A stretch of DNA of 37,276 nucleotides from JBDLRH01 sp039800165 (GCA_039800165.1 JBDLRH010000006.1:1-37276), one strand, 5' to 3'. Positions 1 through 8,830 are shown, numbered from the stretch's first letter. Notes: generated from the sequence alone by a model not told the origin. Numbers and translations are program-made.

Positions 1-519
1 GCAGTCCAGCACGAACAGCGCGCCCACCTCGTGCGCCGCATCGGCCACGCCGCGCAGGTAGTCGTCGGGCAGGATGATGCCGGCGGACGTCTCCACATGC
101 GGTGCGAACACCACCGCCGGCTTGTCGCTGCGGATGGTGGCCTGCACCTCGGCCAGCGGGCAGGGCGCCCACGGGTCGGTGCGGCCGGGGCCGGTCTTGC
201 GCGCCTTCAGCACGATCTCCTGCGACGGAATGCGGCCCATCTCGAAGATCTGCGTCCAGCGGTAGCTGAACCAGCCGTTGCGGATGACCAGCACCTTCTT
301 GTCGGTGGCGAACTGGCGCGCGACCGATTCCATGCCGAAGGTGCCGCTGCCGGGCACGAGGGCCACCGACTTGGCGCGGTACACCTCTTTCAGGATGCCC
401 GAGATGTCCTTCATCACGCCCTGGAAGCTGCGCGACATGTGGTTGAGCGCGCGGTCGGTGTAGACGACCGAGAACTCGAGCAGGCCGTTCGGGTCAACGT
501 GGGGCAGCAGTCCGGGCAT
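1..519 (-). CDS. Class V aminotransferase (alanine-glyoxylate/serine-pyruvate type), partial
   Basis: PLP-dependent class V aminotransferase of the serine-pyruvate/alanine-glyoxylate kind, expected to transfer amino groups between small amino acids and 2-oxo acids in the cytoplasm. Only the first 173 residues are present; the frame runs off the left edge of the window at a Cys codon, and the PLP-binding lysine lies outside. The visible part has the family's N-terminal layout: a PGL opening, VALVPGSGTFGMES (substrate and phosphate-binding loop), VLVIRNGWFSYRW, and the stretch VFAPHVETSAGIILPDDY that leads into the VLDC strand. The start is the ATG at 519-517. The fusion gene with a carboxyltransferase domain begins its stop 90 bp upstream on the same strand, so the two may be cotranscribed. 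Substrate is inferred from family only. Confidence 0.85.
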   Translation of the reverse strand, partial: MPGLLPHVDPNGLLEFSVVYTDRALNHMSRSFQGVMKDISGILKEVYRAKSVALVPGSGTFGMESVARQFATDKKVLVIRNGWFSYRWTQIFEMGRIPSQEIVLKARKTGPGRTDPWAPCPLAEVQATIRSDKPAVVFAPHVETSAGIILPDDYLRGVADAAHEVGALFVLDC

Positions 520-609
520 GGCAGCCTCGCTTTCAGGATATGGAATGCGAATGCGAAAAAGGGCATTGAGGGTATCACGCGGCCCTGCCGCGCGCAGCCC
601 CGGCCCTGC

Positions 610-2463
610 TCACCAGCTGTCGATCGGCAGCGGTTGCGTGAGCGGACGCACCGGCGCCGACTGCAGGCCGTGCAGTAGCCGGGCGCGCGTTTCGGCCGGG
701 TCGATCACCGCGTCCAGCTCCAGCGTGGCTGCCATGTTCAGCGCGTGACCGGCCTCGTACTGCTGCGCCACCAGCCGCTGGAACAGCGCCTCACGCTCGG
801 GGCCTTCGGGCGCGGCTTCCAGCTCCTTGCGCCAGCCCAGCCGCACCGCGCCTTCCAGGCCCATGCCGCCGAACTCGCCGGTGGGCCACGACAGCGTGAA
901 CACCGGCACATGAAAGCCGCCCGCGCACATCGCCATCGCGCCCAGGCCGTAGCCCTTGCGCAGCACCACCGCCAGCACGGGCACGCGCAAATGCGCCGCG
1001 GCCACGAACATGCGGCTGACATGGCGCACCTGCGCGCGGGTCTCGATCTCGGGGCCGACCATGAAGCCCGGCGTGTCCACCAGGCTGATGAGCGGCAGGC
1101 CATGCGCATTGCACAGCTGCATGAAGCGCGCGGCCTTGTCGGCGGCATCGGCGTCGATGGCGCCGCCGAGGTGAGAGGGGTTGTTGGCGATCAGGCCCAC
1201 CGGCCGCCCGCCGATGCGCGCCAGCGCGGTGTGGATGCCCGCGCCAAAGCCGGTGCGCAGGTACAGCACCGAGCCCGCATCGGCGATGCCTTCGATCGCA
1301 GCGCGGGTGTCGTAGGCACGCAGCCGGTTCTCTGGCACCACCTCGCGCAGGCGCTGCGGGTCCGGCGCTTCGGCCTCTGATTCGGGCAGCGCGCCCTGAA
1401 AGTACGACAGGTACTGCTGGGCCGCCGCGACGGCCTGCGCTTCGTCATCGCACAGGATGTCGATCACGCCGTTGGCGTGCTGAACCGCGCTCGGGCCGAT
1501 GTCCTCGGGCCGGTACACGCCCAAGCCGCCGCCTTCGATCATCGCGGGCCCGCCCATGCCGATGTTGCTGTCGCGGGTGGCAATCACCACGTCGCAACAG
1601 CCCAGCAGGGCCGCGTTGCCGGCGAAGCAGCGGCCTGCGACGATGCCGATCACCGGCACGCGGCCGTTCAGGCGCGCGAAGCTTGCGAAGGTGGGCACAT
1701 GCAGGCCGGCGACGATGCGCATGTCCACATCACCCGGGCGGCCGCCACCGCCTTCAGCGAACAGCACCACCGGCAGCCGGTGCTCGAGCGCCAGGCCCAG
1801 CATGCGGTCGGTCTTCTGGTGGTTGCGAAAGCCTTGCGTGCCGGCGAGCACCGTGGCGTCGTAGGCCATCACCACCGCGCGCGATCGCTCCGGCCCGAAC
1901 GCGGCGCTATTGATGCGACCGATGCCGGTGACCATGCCGTCGGCCGGCGTGTGGCGCATCAGGTCGTCGGCGCTGCGGCGGGACTGTTGCGCTGCCACCG
2001 CCAGTGCACCGTATTCGTCGAAGCTCCTGGCGTCGCACAGGTCGGCGATGTTCTCGCGCGCGCTGCGCAGGCCCAGCGCATGGCGCCTGGCCATCGCCTC
2101 AGGCCGCGCGGCGTCGGCAGTGAAGGCGTGGCGGTCGATCACGCGCTGCAGGTCGGGGCGGATGGTGGGCTGCGCGCCGGCCCCGGTGCCCGTTGGCGCT
2201 GCTGAATGGGTTGCGCCGCCCGTGCGGGTCGCGCCGGCGGTGGGCTGCACCACCGCCAGTGCCGCATCGGCGTCCACCGTCTCGCCTGCGGCGTAAAGCG
2301 CCTCGCGCAGCACGCCGTCGCAGGGGGCGCGCACCTCGTGCTCCATCTTCATTGCTTCCAGCACCACCAGCAGCTGGCCTGCGCGCACCGGCTCACCGGG
2401 CGCGGCCAGCCACTGGACCACCTGCCCCTGCAGGGGCGAACGCAGCGTGTTCATGCGGCGCAT
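610..2463 (-). CDS. Biotin-carrier/carboxyltransferase fusion, acyl-CoA carboxylase family
   Basis: A 617-residue protein joining a biotinyl carrier domain (about residues 5-75) to an acyl-CoA carboxyltransferase. The carrier motif EAMKMEHE places the biotinylated lysine at K39. A low-complexity Ala/Thr/Gly linker (about 75-100) follows. The carboxyltransferase has an N-half (EGGGGRPGDVD, VIGIVAGRCFAGNAALLG) and a C-half (LVDTPGFMVGPEIE, VVLRKGYGLGAMAMCAGG), the paired crotonase folds of propionyl/acetyl-CoA carboxylase beta subunits. No biotin carboxylase domain is present and none is encoded beside it within the window, so the enzyme needs a partner from elsewhere. The acyl-CoA substrate cannot be read from sequence. 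ATG at 2463 is used; ATG at 2454 is equally possible and neither has a clear ribosome binding site. Confidence 0.9.
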   Translation of the reverse strand: MRRMNTLRSPLQGQVVQWLAAPGEPVRAGQLLVVLEAMKMEHEVRAPCDGVLREALYAAGETVDADAALAVVQPTAGATRTGGATHSAAPTGTGAGAQPTIRPDLQRVIDRHAFTADAARPEAMARRHALGLRSARENIADLCDARSFDEYGALAVAAQQSRRSADDLMRHTPADGMVTGIGRINSAAFGPERSRAVVMAYDATVLAGTQGFRNHQKTDRMLGLALEHRLPVVLFAEGGGGRPGDVDMRIVAGLHVPTFASFARLNGRVPVIGIVAGRCFAGNAALLGCCDVVIATRDSNIGMGGPAMIEGGGLGVYRPEDIGPSAVQHANGVIDILCDDEAQAVAAAQQYLSYFQGALPESEAEAPDPQRLREVVPENRLRAYDTRAAIEGIADAGSVLYLRTGFGAGIHTALARIGGRPVGLIANNPSHLGGAIDADAADKAARFMQLCNAHGLPLISLVDTPGFMVGPEIETRAQVRHVSRMFVAAAHLRVPVLAVVLRKGYGLGAMAMCAGGFHVPVFTLSWPTGEFGGMGLEGAVRLGWRKELEAAPEGPEREALFQRLVAQQYEAGHALNMAATLELDAVIDPAETRARLLHGLQSAPVRPLTQPLPIDSW

Positions 2464-2491
2464 TGTGGCGCGGCGCGATCACAATCACGGC

Positions 2492-3493
2492 ATGGAACTT
2501 GTCCCCCTGATCGAAACCACCCGCGGCGGCACCCGCGAGTGCGTGCACTTCGGCGCGCTTGCCGTGGTGGACGCGGCTGGCCGCGTACAGGCCCAGGCCG
2601 GCAACCCGCACTGGCAGACCTTCACCCGCTCGACCCTGAAGGCCCTGCAGGCGCTGCCCTTCGTGCACGGCGGCGGCGCGAAGGCGCTGGGCCTGGAGGC
2701 GCCGCAGCTTGCGCTGCTGTGCGCCAGCCACAACGGCGAGCCCTCGCACGTACGGGAGGTCGAGACCATCCTGGCCAAGGCGCAGCAGGGCTACCGCCGG
2801 CTGCAGTGTGGCTGCCACATGCCCTACTACGTGGAGCACGGCGTGGGCCCGGCGCCAGCCAGCTTTGACGAGCGGCACCACAACTGCAGCGGCAAGCATG
2901 CGGGCTTTTTGGCCTGCTGCGTGCACCAGGGCTGGCCGCTGGAGAAACATCTGGACCCGGCGCATCCGCTGCAGCAGGCGATCCGCCGCGATGTGGCGCG
3001 CGCGGCTGGCGTGGCGGCCGATGAAATGCCGATCGGCATCGACGGCTGCTCGGCACCCAACTACGCGCTGCCGCTGTCGGCTCTGGCGCGCGCCTACGCC
3101 CGCATCGCCTCGGGCCGCGACGATGGCGACTTTGGAGAGGCCTTCGACGCGCTGGGCGGCGCGATGAGCGACTACCCGGAACTCGTCAGCGGCACCGGCC
3201 GCAACGATGCGGCCTTCATGCGCGCCGGGCGCGGCGACTGGATCACCAAGGTGGGCGCCGACGGCGTTCAGGTGGTGGCCAGCCGCAGCCGGCGCCAGGC
3301 GCTGGCGATCAAGATCAGCGACGGCAGCAAGCCCGCGCTGTTTGCGGCCACGGTGGCGGCTCTGGACCAGCTTGGCTGGCTCGACGACGCCCAGCGCACG
3401 GCGCTTGAGCCGTGGCGCGGCAGCGACATCCTGAGCGTGCGCGGTGCGGTGGTGGGCGCGCGCCGGCCGGTGTTCAGCCTGGCCGGGGGCTAG
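2492..3493 (+). CDS. Asparaginase II family (asparaginase/glutaminase-like)
   Basis: 333 residues of the asparaginase_II family (the Rhizobium etli-type fold, unrelated to E. coli AnsA/AnsB), predicted to hydrolyse L-asparagine to aspartate and ammonia. Visible conserved blocks are ETTRGGTRECVHFG near the N-terminus, RSTLKALQALP, LCASHNGEP, HNCSGKHAGFL, GIDGCSAPNYALPL and LVSGTGRNDAAFM. The start is the ATG at 2492 because conserved sequence begins at once (MELVPLIE); the open frame extends further upstream but without conservation. It diverges from the carboxyltransferase gene with only 28 bp between the two starts, so the promoters must overlap coding DNA. Its TAG stop is interlocked with the stop of the convergent yggS. 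Confidence 0.88.
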   Translation: MELVPLIETTRGGTRECVHFGALAVVDAAGRVQAQAGNPHWQTFTRSTLKALQALPFVHGGGAKALGLEAPQLALLCASHNGEPSHVREVETILAKAQQGYRRLQCGCHMPYYVEHGVGPAPASFDERHHNCSGKHAGFLACCVHQGWPLEKHLDPAHPLQQAIRRDVARAAGVAADEMPIGIDGCSAPNYALPLSALARAYARIASGRDDGDFGEAFDALGGAMSDYPELVSGTGRNDAAFMRAGRGDWITKVGADGVQVVASRSRRQALAIKISDGSKPALFAATVAALDQLGWLDDAQRTALEPWRGSDILSVRGAVVGARRPVFSLAGG

Positions 3494-4197
3494 CGGGCGC
3501 CGAAGATCGCGGTGCCCACCCGCACCAGGGTGCTGCCACTGGCGATCGCAGCTTCGAGGTCGGCGCTCATACCCATCGACAGGGTGTCCAGCGCCAGGCC
3601 CTCGGCGCGCAGCTGCTCGAACAGGGCGCGTGCCCGGCCAAAGACCTCGCAGGCGGCTTCAAAGTCGGCTGCCGGCTCGGGAATGCACATCAGCCCGCGC
3701 AGGCGCAGCCGCTGCAGCGCCGCCACCGCATGCGCGAGGTCACTGGCCTCGGCCGGCGCCACGCCGGACTTGGTCGGCCCGCCGTCCACATTGACCTGGA
3801 TGCACACCTGCAGCGGCGCCAGCCCCGGCGGGCGCTGGTCGCTCAACCGCTGGGCGATCTTCAGCCGCTCGACGCTGTGCACCCAGTCGAAATGCTCGGC
3901 CACCGGCCGGGTCTTGTTGCTCTGCAGCGGGCCGATGCAGTGCCATTCGATCGGCCCGGCCGGCGCCAGGCCGCGCGCCTGCCAGTCGCGCAGGGCGAGG
4001 ATCTTGTCCACTCCCTCCTGCACATAGTTCTCGCCAAAAGCCTGTTGCCCGGCCGCCAGGGCGTCGCGCACCGCCTCGGGCGGGAAGGTCTTGGACACCG
4101 CCAGCAGCCTCACCGACGCCGGTTCGCGGCCGAATCGTTGGCAAGATGCCGCAATTCGGGCACGAACAGCCCCCAGTTGCGCCCCGATCGTGGTCAT
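3490..4197 (-). CDS. yggS: YggS/PROSC family PLP homeostasis protein
   Basis: 235-residue PLP-binding protein of the YggS/PROSC family (alanine-racemase N-terminal fold), which buffers pyridoxal phosphate in the cytoplasm and has no known catalytic turnover. The PLP lysine is K36 in VSKTFP. The family stretches FGENYVQE, WHCIGPLQSNK and the C-terminal SMGMSADLEAAIASGSTLVRVGTAIFG (split here as SMGMSADLEAAI and VRVGTAIFG) are present. The ATG at 4197 is chosen over an upstream ATG at 4290 because conserved sequence starts here and the longer form would run into pilT. It is divergent from pilT, an arrangement conserved in many pseudomonads and betaproteobacteria. Confidence 0.95.
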   Translation of the reverse strand: MTTIGAQLGAVRARIAASCQRFGREPASVRLLAVSKTFPPEAVRDALAAGQQAFGENYVQEGVDKILALRDWQARGLAPAGPIEWHCIGPLQSNKTRPVAEHFDWVHSVERLKIAQRLSDQRPPGLAPLQVCIQVNVDGGPTKSGVAPAEASDLAHAVAALQRLRLRGLMCIPEPAADFEAACEVFGRARALFEQLRAEGLALDTLSMGMSADLEAAIASGSTLVRVGTAIFGAR

Positions 4198-4249
4198 AAT
4201 GGAACAGCGTAGCAAAAGTTCCGGCCTGTAACGGTAATCGAGGGATCGC

Positions 4250-5293
4250 GTGGACATCACCCAGCTGCTGGCTTTCAGCGTCAAGAACAAGGCATCGGAC
4301 CTTCACCTGTCGGCTGGGCTGCCTCCCATGATCCGCGTGCACGGCGACGTGCGCCGCATCAACGTCGACGCCCTGGACCACAAAGAGGTCCACGGGATGA
4401 TCTTCGACCTGATGAACGACTCGCAGCGCAAGCAGTACGAGGAGATGCTGGAGGTCGACTTCTCGTTCGAGATCGAAGGCCTGGCGCGCTTTCGGGTCAA
4501 CGCCTTCAACCAGCAGCGCGGCGCGGGCGCGGTGTTCCGCACGATCCCGTCAAAGATCCTGACGCTGGAGCAGCTCAACGCCCCCAAGATCTTTGCCGAG
4601 CTCGCGCTCAAGCCGCGTGGCCTGGTGCTGGTGACCGGACCGACCGGCTCGGGCAAGTCGACCACGCTGGCGGCGATGATCAATTACCTCAACGAAAACG
4701 AGTACGGCCACATCCTGACGGTGGAAGACCCGATCGAATTCGTGCATGAATCCAAGAAGTGCCTGATTAACCAGCGCGAGGTCGGCCCGATGACGCTGAG
4801 CTTCTCCGCCGCGCTGCGCTCGGCCCTGCGCGAGGACCCGGACGCCATCCTGGTGGGCGAGATGCGTGACCTGGAGACCATCCGCCTGGCGATGACCGCC
4901 GCCGAGACCGGTCACCTGGTGTTCGGCACGCTGCACACCTCCAGCGCCGCCAAGACGATCGACCGCATCATTGACGTGTTCCCGGCCGAGGAAAAGGAAA
5001 TGGTGCGCGCGATGCTGTCGGAGTCGCTGCAGGCGGTGATCTCGCAGACCCTGTGCAAGACCAAGGACGGCCAGGGCCGCGTGGCGGCGCACGAAATCAT
5101 GATCGGCACCAGCGCCATCCGCAACCTGATCCGCGAGGGCAAGGTCGCGCAGATGTATTCCGCCATCCAGACCGGCAGCTCGTTTGGCATGCAGACGCTG
5201 GACCAGAACCTGCAGGACCTGGTGCGCCGCAACGTCATCAGCAACGCCGAGGCCCGTGTCAAGGCCAAGAGCCCGGAGAACTTCGCGGGCTGA
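4250..5293 (+). CDS. pilT: Type IV pilus retraction ATPase PilT
   Basis: 347-residue hexameric secretion-superfamily ATPase that drives pilus depolymerisation, and so twitching motility and DNA uptake, at the inner-membrane base of the type IV pilus. The N-terminal domain opens with MDITQLLAFSVKNKASDLHL. Walker A is GPTGSGKSTT (about 130-139), the Asp-box is EDPIEF, Walker B is ILVGEMRD, the His box follows at TGHLVFGTLHT, and the PilT-defining AIRNLIRE motif is in the C-terminal part. The start is GTG at 4250, preceded by a GAGGG-like ribosome binding site. pilU follows after 22 bp, so the pair is cotranscribed. Confidence 0.97.
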   Translation: MDITQLLAFSVKNKASDLHLSAGLPPMIRVHGDVRRINVDALDHKEVHGMIFDLMNDSQRKQYEEMLEVDFSFEIEGLARFRVNAFNQQRGAGAVFRTIPSKILTLEQLNAPKIFAELALKPRGLVLVTGPTGSGKSTTLAAMINYLNENEYGHILTVEDPIEFVHESKKCLINQREVGPMTLSFSAALRSALREDPDAILVGEMRDLETIRLAMTAAETGHLVFGTLHTSSAAKTIDRIIDVFPAEEKEMVRAMLSESLQAVISQTLCKTKDGQGRVAAHEIMIGTSAIRNLIREGKVAQMYSAIQTGSSFGMQTLDQNLQDLVRRNVISNAEARVKAKSPENFAG

Positions 5294-5315
5294 CCGGACG
5301 CAGCGGGGACGCATC

Positions 5316-6455
5316 ATGGAACGAGATCAGGCCACCAAATTCATCCACGACCTGCTGCGGCTGATGACCAGCCGCAAGGGCAGCGACCTGTTCCTGACCT
5401 GCGACTTTCCGCCGGCGATGAAGGTCGACGGCAAGATCACCAAGGTGTCGCCGCAGGCGCTGACCGCGGCGCACACGATGACGCTGGCGCGCGCCATCAT
5501 GAACGACCGCCAGGCGGCCGAGTTCGAGCGCACCAAGGAATGCAACTTCGCGATCGCGCCGCCTGGCCTTGGCCGTTTCCGCGTCAACGCCTTCGTGCAG
5601 CAGGGCCGTGTGGGCATGGTGCTGCGGGTGATTCCGCAGAACATCCCGCGCATCGACGACATGGGCCTGCCCGACATCCTGAAGGACATCTCGCTGACCA
5701 AGCGCGGGCTGGTCATCGTGGTGGGAGCCACCGGCTCGGGCAAGTCGACCACGCTGGCGGCGATGATCGACTGGCGCAACGAGCAGACCCACGGCCACAT
5801 CATCACCATCGAAGACCCGATCGAGTTCGTGCACCCGCACAAGAACTGCGTGGTGACGCAGCGCGAGGTGGGGCTGGACACCGACAACTGGGAGATCGCC
5901 CTGAAGAACACGCTGCGCCAGGCGCCCGACGTGATCCTGATGGGCGAGGTGCGCGACCGCGAGACGATGGAGCACGCCATCGTCTTCGCCGAGACCGGCC
6001 ACCTGTGCGTGGCCACGCTGCACGCCAACAGCACCAACCAGGCGCTGGACCGCGTCGTCAACTTCTTCCCCGAAGAGCGCCGCCAGCAGCTGCTGATGGA
6101 CCTGTCGCTCAACCTGCGCGCGATGATCTCGCAGCGGCTGATTCCGAAGGAAGACGGCCGCGGGCGCGCCGCCGCGGTGGAAATCATGCTCAACACGCCG
6201 CTGATCTCTGACCTCATCTTCAAGGGCGAGGTGTCGGAGATCAAGGAAGTGATGAAGAAGAACACCAACACCGGCATGCAGACCTTCGACCATGCGCTGT
6301 TCACCCTGTTCGACGAGGGCGTGATCAGCTACGAGGACGCACTGCGCAACGCCGATTCGGTCAACGACCTGCGGCTGCAGATCAAGCTCAATGCCAAGCG
6401 CGGCAAGGTCGCCGACCTCGGCGCGGGCACCGAGAACCTGTCGATCGCCGACTGA
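5316..6455 (+). CDS. pilU: PilT-paralogous ATPase PilU
   Basis: 379 residues. PilU is the accessory retraction ATPase that works with PilT to give high-force pilus retraction. It has Walker A GATGSGKSTT, the Asp box EDPIEF, Walker B ILMGEVRD and a His box TGHLCVATLHA. Where PilT has AIRNLIRE, PilU has the variant LISDLIFKGE, which separates it from its upstream neighbour. The start ATG at 5316 follows a GGGGA sequence and matches the usual MERDQATKFIHDLLRLM beginning of the family; an open frame upstream of it overlaps pilT and is not real. Confidence 0.96.
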   Translation: MERDQATKFIHDLLRLMTSRKGSDLFLTCDFPPAMKVDGKITKVSPQALTAAHTMTLARAIMNDRQAAEFERTKECNFAIAPPGLGRFRVNAFVQQGRVGMVLRVIPQNIPRIDDMGLPDILKDISLTKRGLVIVVGATGSGKSTTLAAMIDWRNEQTHGHIITIEDPIEFVHPHKNCVVTQREVGLDTDNWEIALKNTLRQAPDVILMGEVRDRETMEHAIVFAETGHLCVATLHANSTNQALDRVVNFFPEERRQQLLMDLSLNLRAMISQRLIPKEDGRGRAAAVEIMLNTPLISDLIFKGEVSEIKEVMKKNTNTGMQTFDHALFTLFDEGVISYEDALRNADSVNDLRLQIKLNAKRGKVADLGAGTENLSIAD

Positions 6456-6531
6456 TCTGCCCGAACATCCGGCGGCTGCTACGCTGCGGGGTTTGCGCGC
6501 CTTCGGTGCGCACCTTTTTTGAGGACACCCC

Positions 6532-7434
6532 ATGAGCAGCATCCAGAGCAAGACCTACGAATCCACCCCTGCGCGCCGCGTCGCCTTCCTGGGCCTGGGC
6601 GTGATGGGCTTCCCGATGGCGGGCCACCTGGCCCGCGCCGGGCATCAGGTCACCGTCTACAACCGCAGCGCCGCCAAGGCGCAGGCCTGGGCGGCCGAGT
6701 TCGGCGGCGCCAGTGCCGCCACCCCGCGCGAGGCGGCCAGCGGTGCCGACATGGTGTTCTGCTGCGTGGGCAACGACGACGACCTGCGCGCGGTGGCGCT
6801 GGGCGCGGATGGCGCCTTCGCCGGCATGAAGGCCGGTGCGGTGTTCGTGGACCACACCACCGCCTCGGCCGATGTGGCGCGCGAGCTGTACGCAGCGGGC
6901 AAGGCACAGGGCCTGCACTTTGTCGACGCGCCGGTCTCCGGCGGCCAGGCCGGTGCGCAAAACGGCCTGCTGACGGTGATGTGCGGCGGTGATGCGGCCG
7001 CGTTCGATGCGGCCAAGCCGGTGGCGATGGCGTTCTCGCGCGCCTTCACCCTGATGGGCGCCAGCGGCGCCGGTCAGCTGACCAAGATGGTCAACCAAAT
7101 CTGCATCGCCGGGCTGGTACAGGGGCTGTCGGAGGGCATTGCGTTTGGCATGAAGGCGGGCCTGAACATGGAGCAGGTGCTTGATGTCATCGGCAAGGGC
7201 GCGGCGCAGAGCTGGCAGATGGACAACCGCGGCAAGACCATGGCCGCAGGCAAGTTCGACTTCGGCTTTGCGGTGGACTGGATGCGCAAGGATCTGGGCC
7301 TGGTGCTCGACGAGGCCAAGCGCAATGGCGCGCTGCTGCCGGTGACGGCTCTGGTCGACCAGTTCTACGCCGAGGTGCAGCGCATGGGCGGCAACCGCTG
7401 GGACACCTCGAGCCTGATCCAGCGGCTGCGCTGA
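6532..7434 (+). CDS. 3-hydroxyisobutyrate dehydrogenase-family NAD(P) reductase
   Basis: 300-residue beta-hydroxyacid dehydrogenase (GarR/GlxR/MmsB group) that interconverts short beta-hydroxy acids and semialdehydes using NAD(P). The N-terminal Rossmann motif is GLGVMGFPMAGHL (about 22-34). The substrate-binding block DAPVSGGQAGAQNG and the catalytic-lysine helix LTKMVNQ are present, followed by the all-helical C-terminal domain ending in a KRNGALLPVTALVDQFY segment. Length is typical. The ATG at 6532 has a GAGGAC ribosome binding site. Tartronate semialdehyde and methylmalonate semialdehyde reductases cannot be told apart here; no glyoxylate or valine catabolic gene is adjacent. Confidence 0.9.
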   Translation: MSSIQSKTYESTPARRVAFLGLGVMGFPMAGHLARAGHQVTVYNRSAAKAQAWAAEFGGASAATPREAASGADMVFCCVGNDDDLRAVALGADGAFAGMKAGAVFVDHTTASADVARELYAAGKAQGLHFVDAPVSGGQAGAQNGLLTVMCGGDAAAFDAAKPVAMAFSRAFTLMGASGAGQLTKMVNQICIAGLVQGLSEGIAFGMKAGLNMEQVLDVIGKGAAQSWQMDNRGKTMAAGKFDFGFAVDWMRKDLGLVLDEAKRNGALLPVTALVDQFYAEVQRMGGNRWDTSSLIQRLR

Positions 7435-7453
7435 GCGCCGCGCGCCTCAGCGC
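7428..7453. terminator. Shared hairpin spanning both stop codons of convergent genes
   Basis: GCGCTGAG (7428-7435) and CTCAGCGC (7446-7453) form a perfect 8-bp inverted repeat around a 10-nt GC-rich loop. The stem contains the TGA of the reductase gene and, on the other strand, the TGA of dolP, so it could slow polymerase in both directions. There is no U-run, so a classical intrinsic terminator is not shown. Confidence 0.45.
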
Positions 7454-8190
7454 GCAGGTGCGGCAGAGGGCGCAGGAGTTGGGGTGGCGGTGGATACCGG
7501 CGCCGGTGCCGGCGACGCTGCGGGTGCCCTGGCAGGCGCCGGCTGCGCTGCGGTGATGCGCCGCAGCTCCTCTTCGCTGATCACCTCGAACACGCGCACC
7601 ACCTTCTTCACGCCGGACACGCGGCTGGCGATCTCGGTGGCGCGCTTGACCTCGCGCTCGGTCACGCGGCCCATCAGGTAGACCACGCCACGCTCGGTGA
7701 CGACCTTCACCGCCGCGGCCGACAGGTCCTTCGCGTCGACCAGCGAAGCCTTCACCTTGCCGGTGATCAGCGCGTCGTTCGACCGCTGCGCGAGCGTGCT
7801 CTTGGGCATGGCGGCCAGGTCGTTGACCACGCTGCGCACGTTCTCCACCCGCTGCGCGATCTGCTCGGCCTGCTGGCGCGCCTGGTCGGTGGGTACCTCG
7901 CCGCTGAGCAGCACCTGGCGGTTGTAGCTGGTCACGTTCACATGCGCAGGCTCGCCCAGCGCGTCGCGCAGCCGGGCACCGGCACGCAGCTCGATGCCCT
8001 CGTCCTCGAGCTGGATGCCCGAGGTGCGGCGGTCCAGCGCCACCAAGGTGCCCACTGCCGCGCCGCCGATCACCGCGGCAGCGCAGCCCGAAAGCACGGG
8101 GACAGCCACCACGCAGGCCAGCGCCAGGGCGGCGAGGCGGTGGCGGGGGGAGCGCTCAGCGCAAGGGGTCGGGCGGGTCGGACCGGTCAT
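7447..8190 (-). CDS. dolP: BON-domain outer-membrane lipoprotein DolP (YraP)
   Basis: 247-residue lipoprotein. The N-terminal signal ends in a lipobox VLSGC with the lipidated cysteine at C36. Two BON domains follow (about 65-130 and 145-210), the second containing AVKVVTERGVVYLMGRV. The C-terminal 40 residues are a low-complexity Ala/Pro/Thr tail not found in the 191-residue E. coli protein. DolP supports outer-membrane integrity and sits at division sites in E. coli. The start is ATG at 8190, which overlaps the diaA stop as ATGA, indicating translational coupling. The order yraN-diaA-dolP matches E. coli. Confidence 0.92.
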   Translation of the reverse strand: MTGPTRPTPCAERSPRHRLAALALACVVAVPVLSGCAAAVIGGAAVGTLVALDRRTSGIQLEDEGIELRAGARLRDALGEPAHVNVTSYNRQVLLSGEVPTDQARQQAEQIAQRVENVRSVVNDLAAMPKSTLAQRSNDALITGKVKASLVDAKDLSAAAVKVVTERGVVYLMGRVTEREVKRATEIASRVSGVKKVVRVFEVISEEELRRITAAQPAPARAPAASPAPAPVSTATPTPAPSAAPAR

Positions 8191-8786
8191 GGGGGATTCT
8201 CCTGTTCTCCAAGCAACTGGGTGTCCACGCCGTCGCTCAGGCAGTGCAGCGCCAGCAGGTGGACTTCGTGGATGCGCGCCGGCTTGTCGCTGGGCACGCA
8301 CACATGGACATCGGTCTCGCGCAGCGTCTGGCCGATCGCACCACCGCCGGCGCCGGTGAGGGCCACGACGGTCATCTCGCGTTCGTGCGCCGCCTCCACC
8401 GCCGCCAGCACCGCCGCATCGCGGCCGTCGGCCGACAGCGCCAGCAGCACGTCGCCAGGCTGCGCCACCGCGCGCAGCACGCGTGCCAGCGTGGCGTCAC
8501 TGCCGTGCTCGCGCGCCAGCGCACTGAGCGTTGCGGCATCGGCGCCAAGCGCCAGCGCGCCAAGCCCGGGGCGTTCGCGCTCGTAGCGCGCAACGAACTG
8601 CACCACAAAGGCCTGCGACAGCGCGCCCGAGCGGCCGCTGCCGCAGGCCAGCACCTTGCCGCCACCGGTCACGCAGGCCAGCAGCGCCTGCACCGCTGCA
8701 GCCAGCGGCTTGCCCAGGGCCTGCGCAGCCTGGTAGTTCAGGTCGGCGCTGTCGATGAAGTGCTGCTGGATGCGAAGCTCAAGCAT
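8187..8786 (-). CDS. diaA: SIS-domain protein DiaA / phosphoheptose isomerase-like
   Basis: 199-residue SIS-domain protein of the GmhA/DiaA group. The sugar-phosphate loop GGKVLACGSGRSGALSQAFV is followed by LLALSADGRDAAVLAAVEAA and the C-terminal HEVHLLALHCLSDGVD. E. coli DiaA is a tetramer that binds DnaA and promotes initiation at oriC; GmhA makes heptose-phosphate for lipopolysaccharide. Sequence alone does not settle which applies, but the yraN-diaA-dolP order favours DiaA. The stop overlaps the dolP start by 4 bp. Confidence 0.85.
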   Translation of the reverse strand: MLELRIQQHFIDSADLNYQAAQALGKPLAAAVQALLACVTGGGKVLACGSGRSGALSQAFVVQFVARYERERPGLGALALGADAATLSALAREHGSDATLARVLRAVAQPGDVLLALSADGRDAAVLAAVEAAHEREMTVVALTGAGGGAIGQTLRETDVHVCVPSDKPARIHEVHLLALHCLSDGVDTQLLGEQENPP

Positions 8787-8830
8787 GTGCGGGGATGATA
8801 GCGGCGAGGGCCGGGCCTGGGGTCACGACC

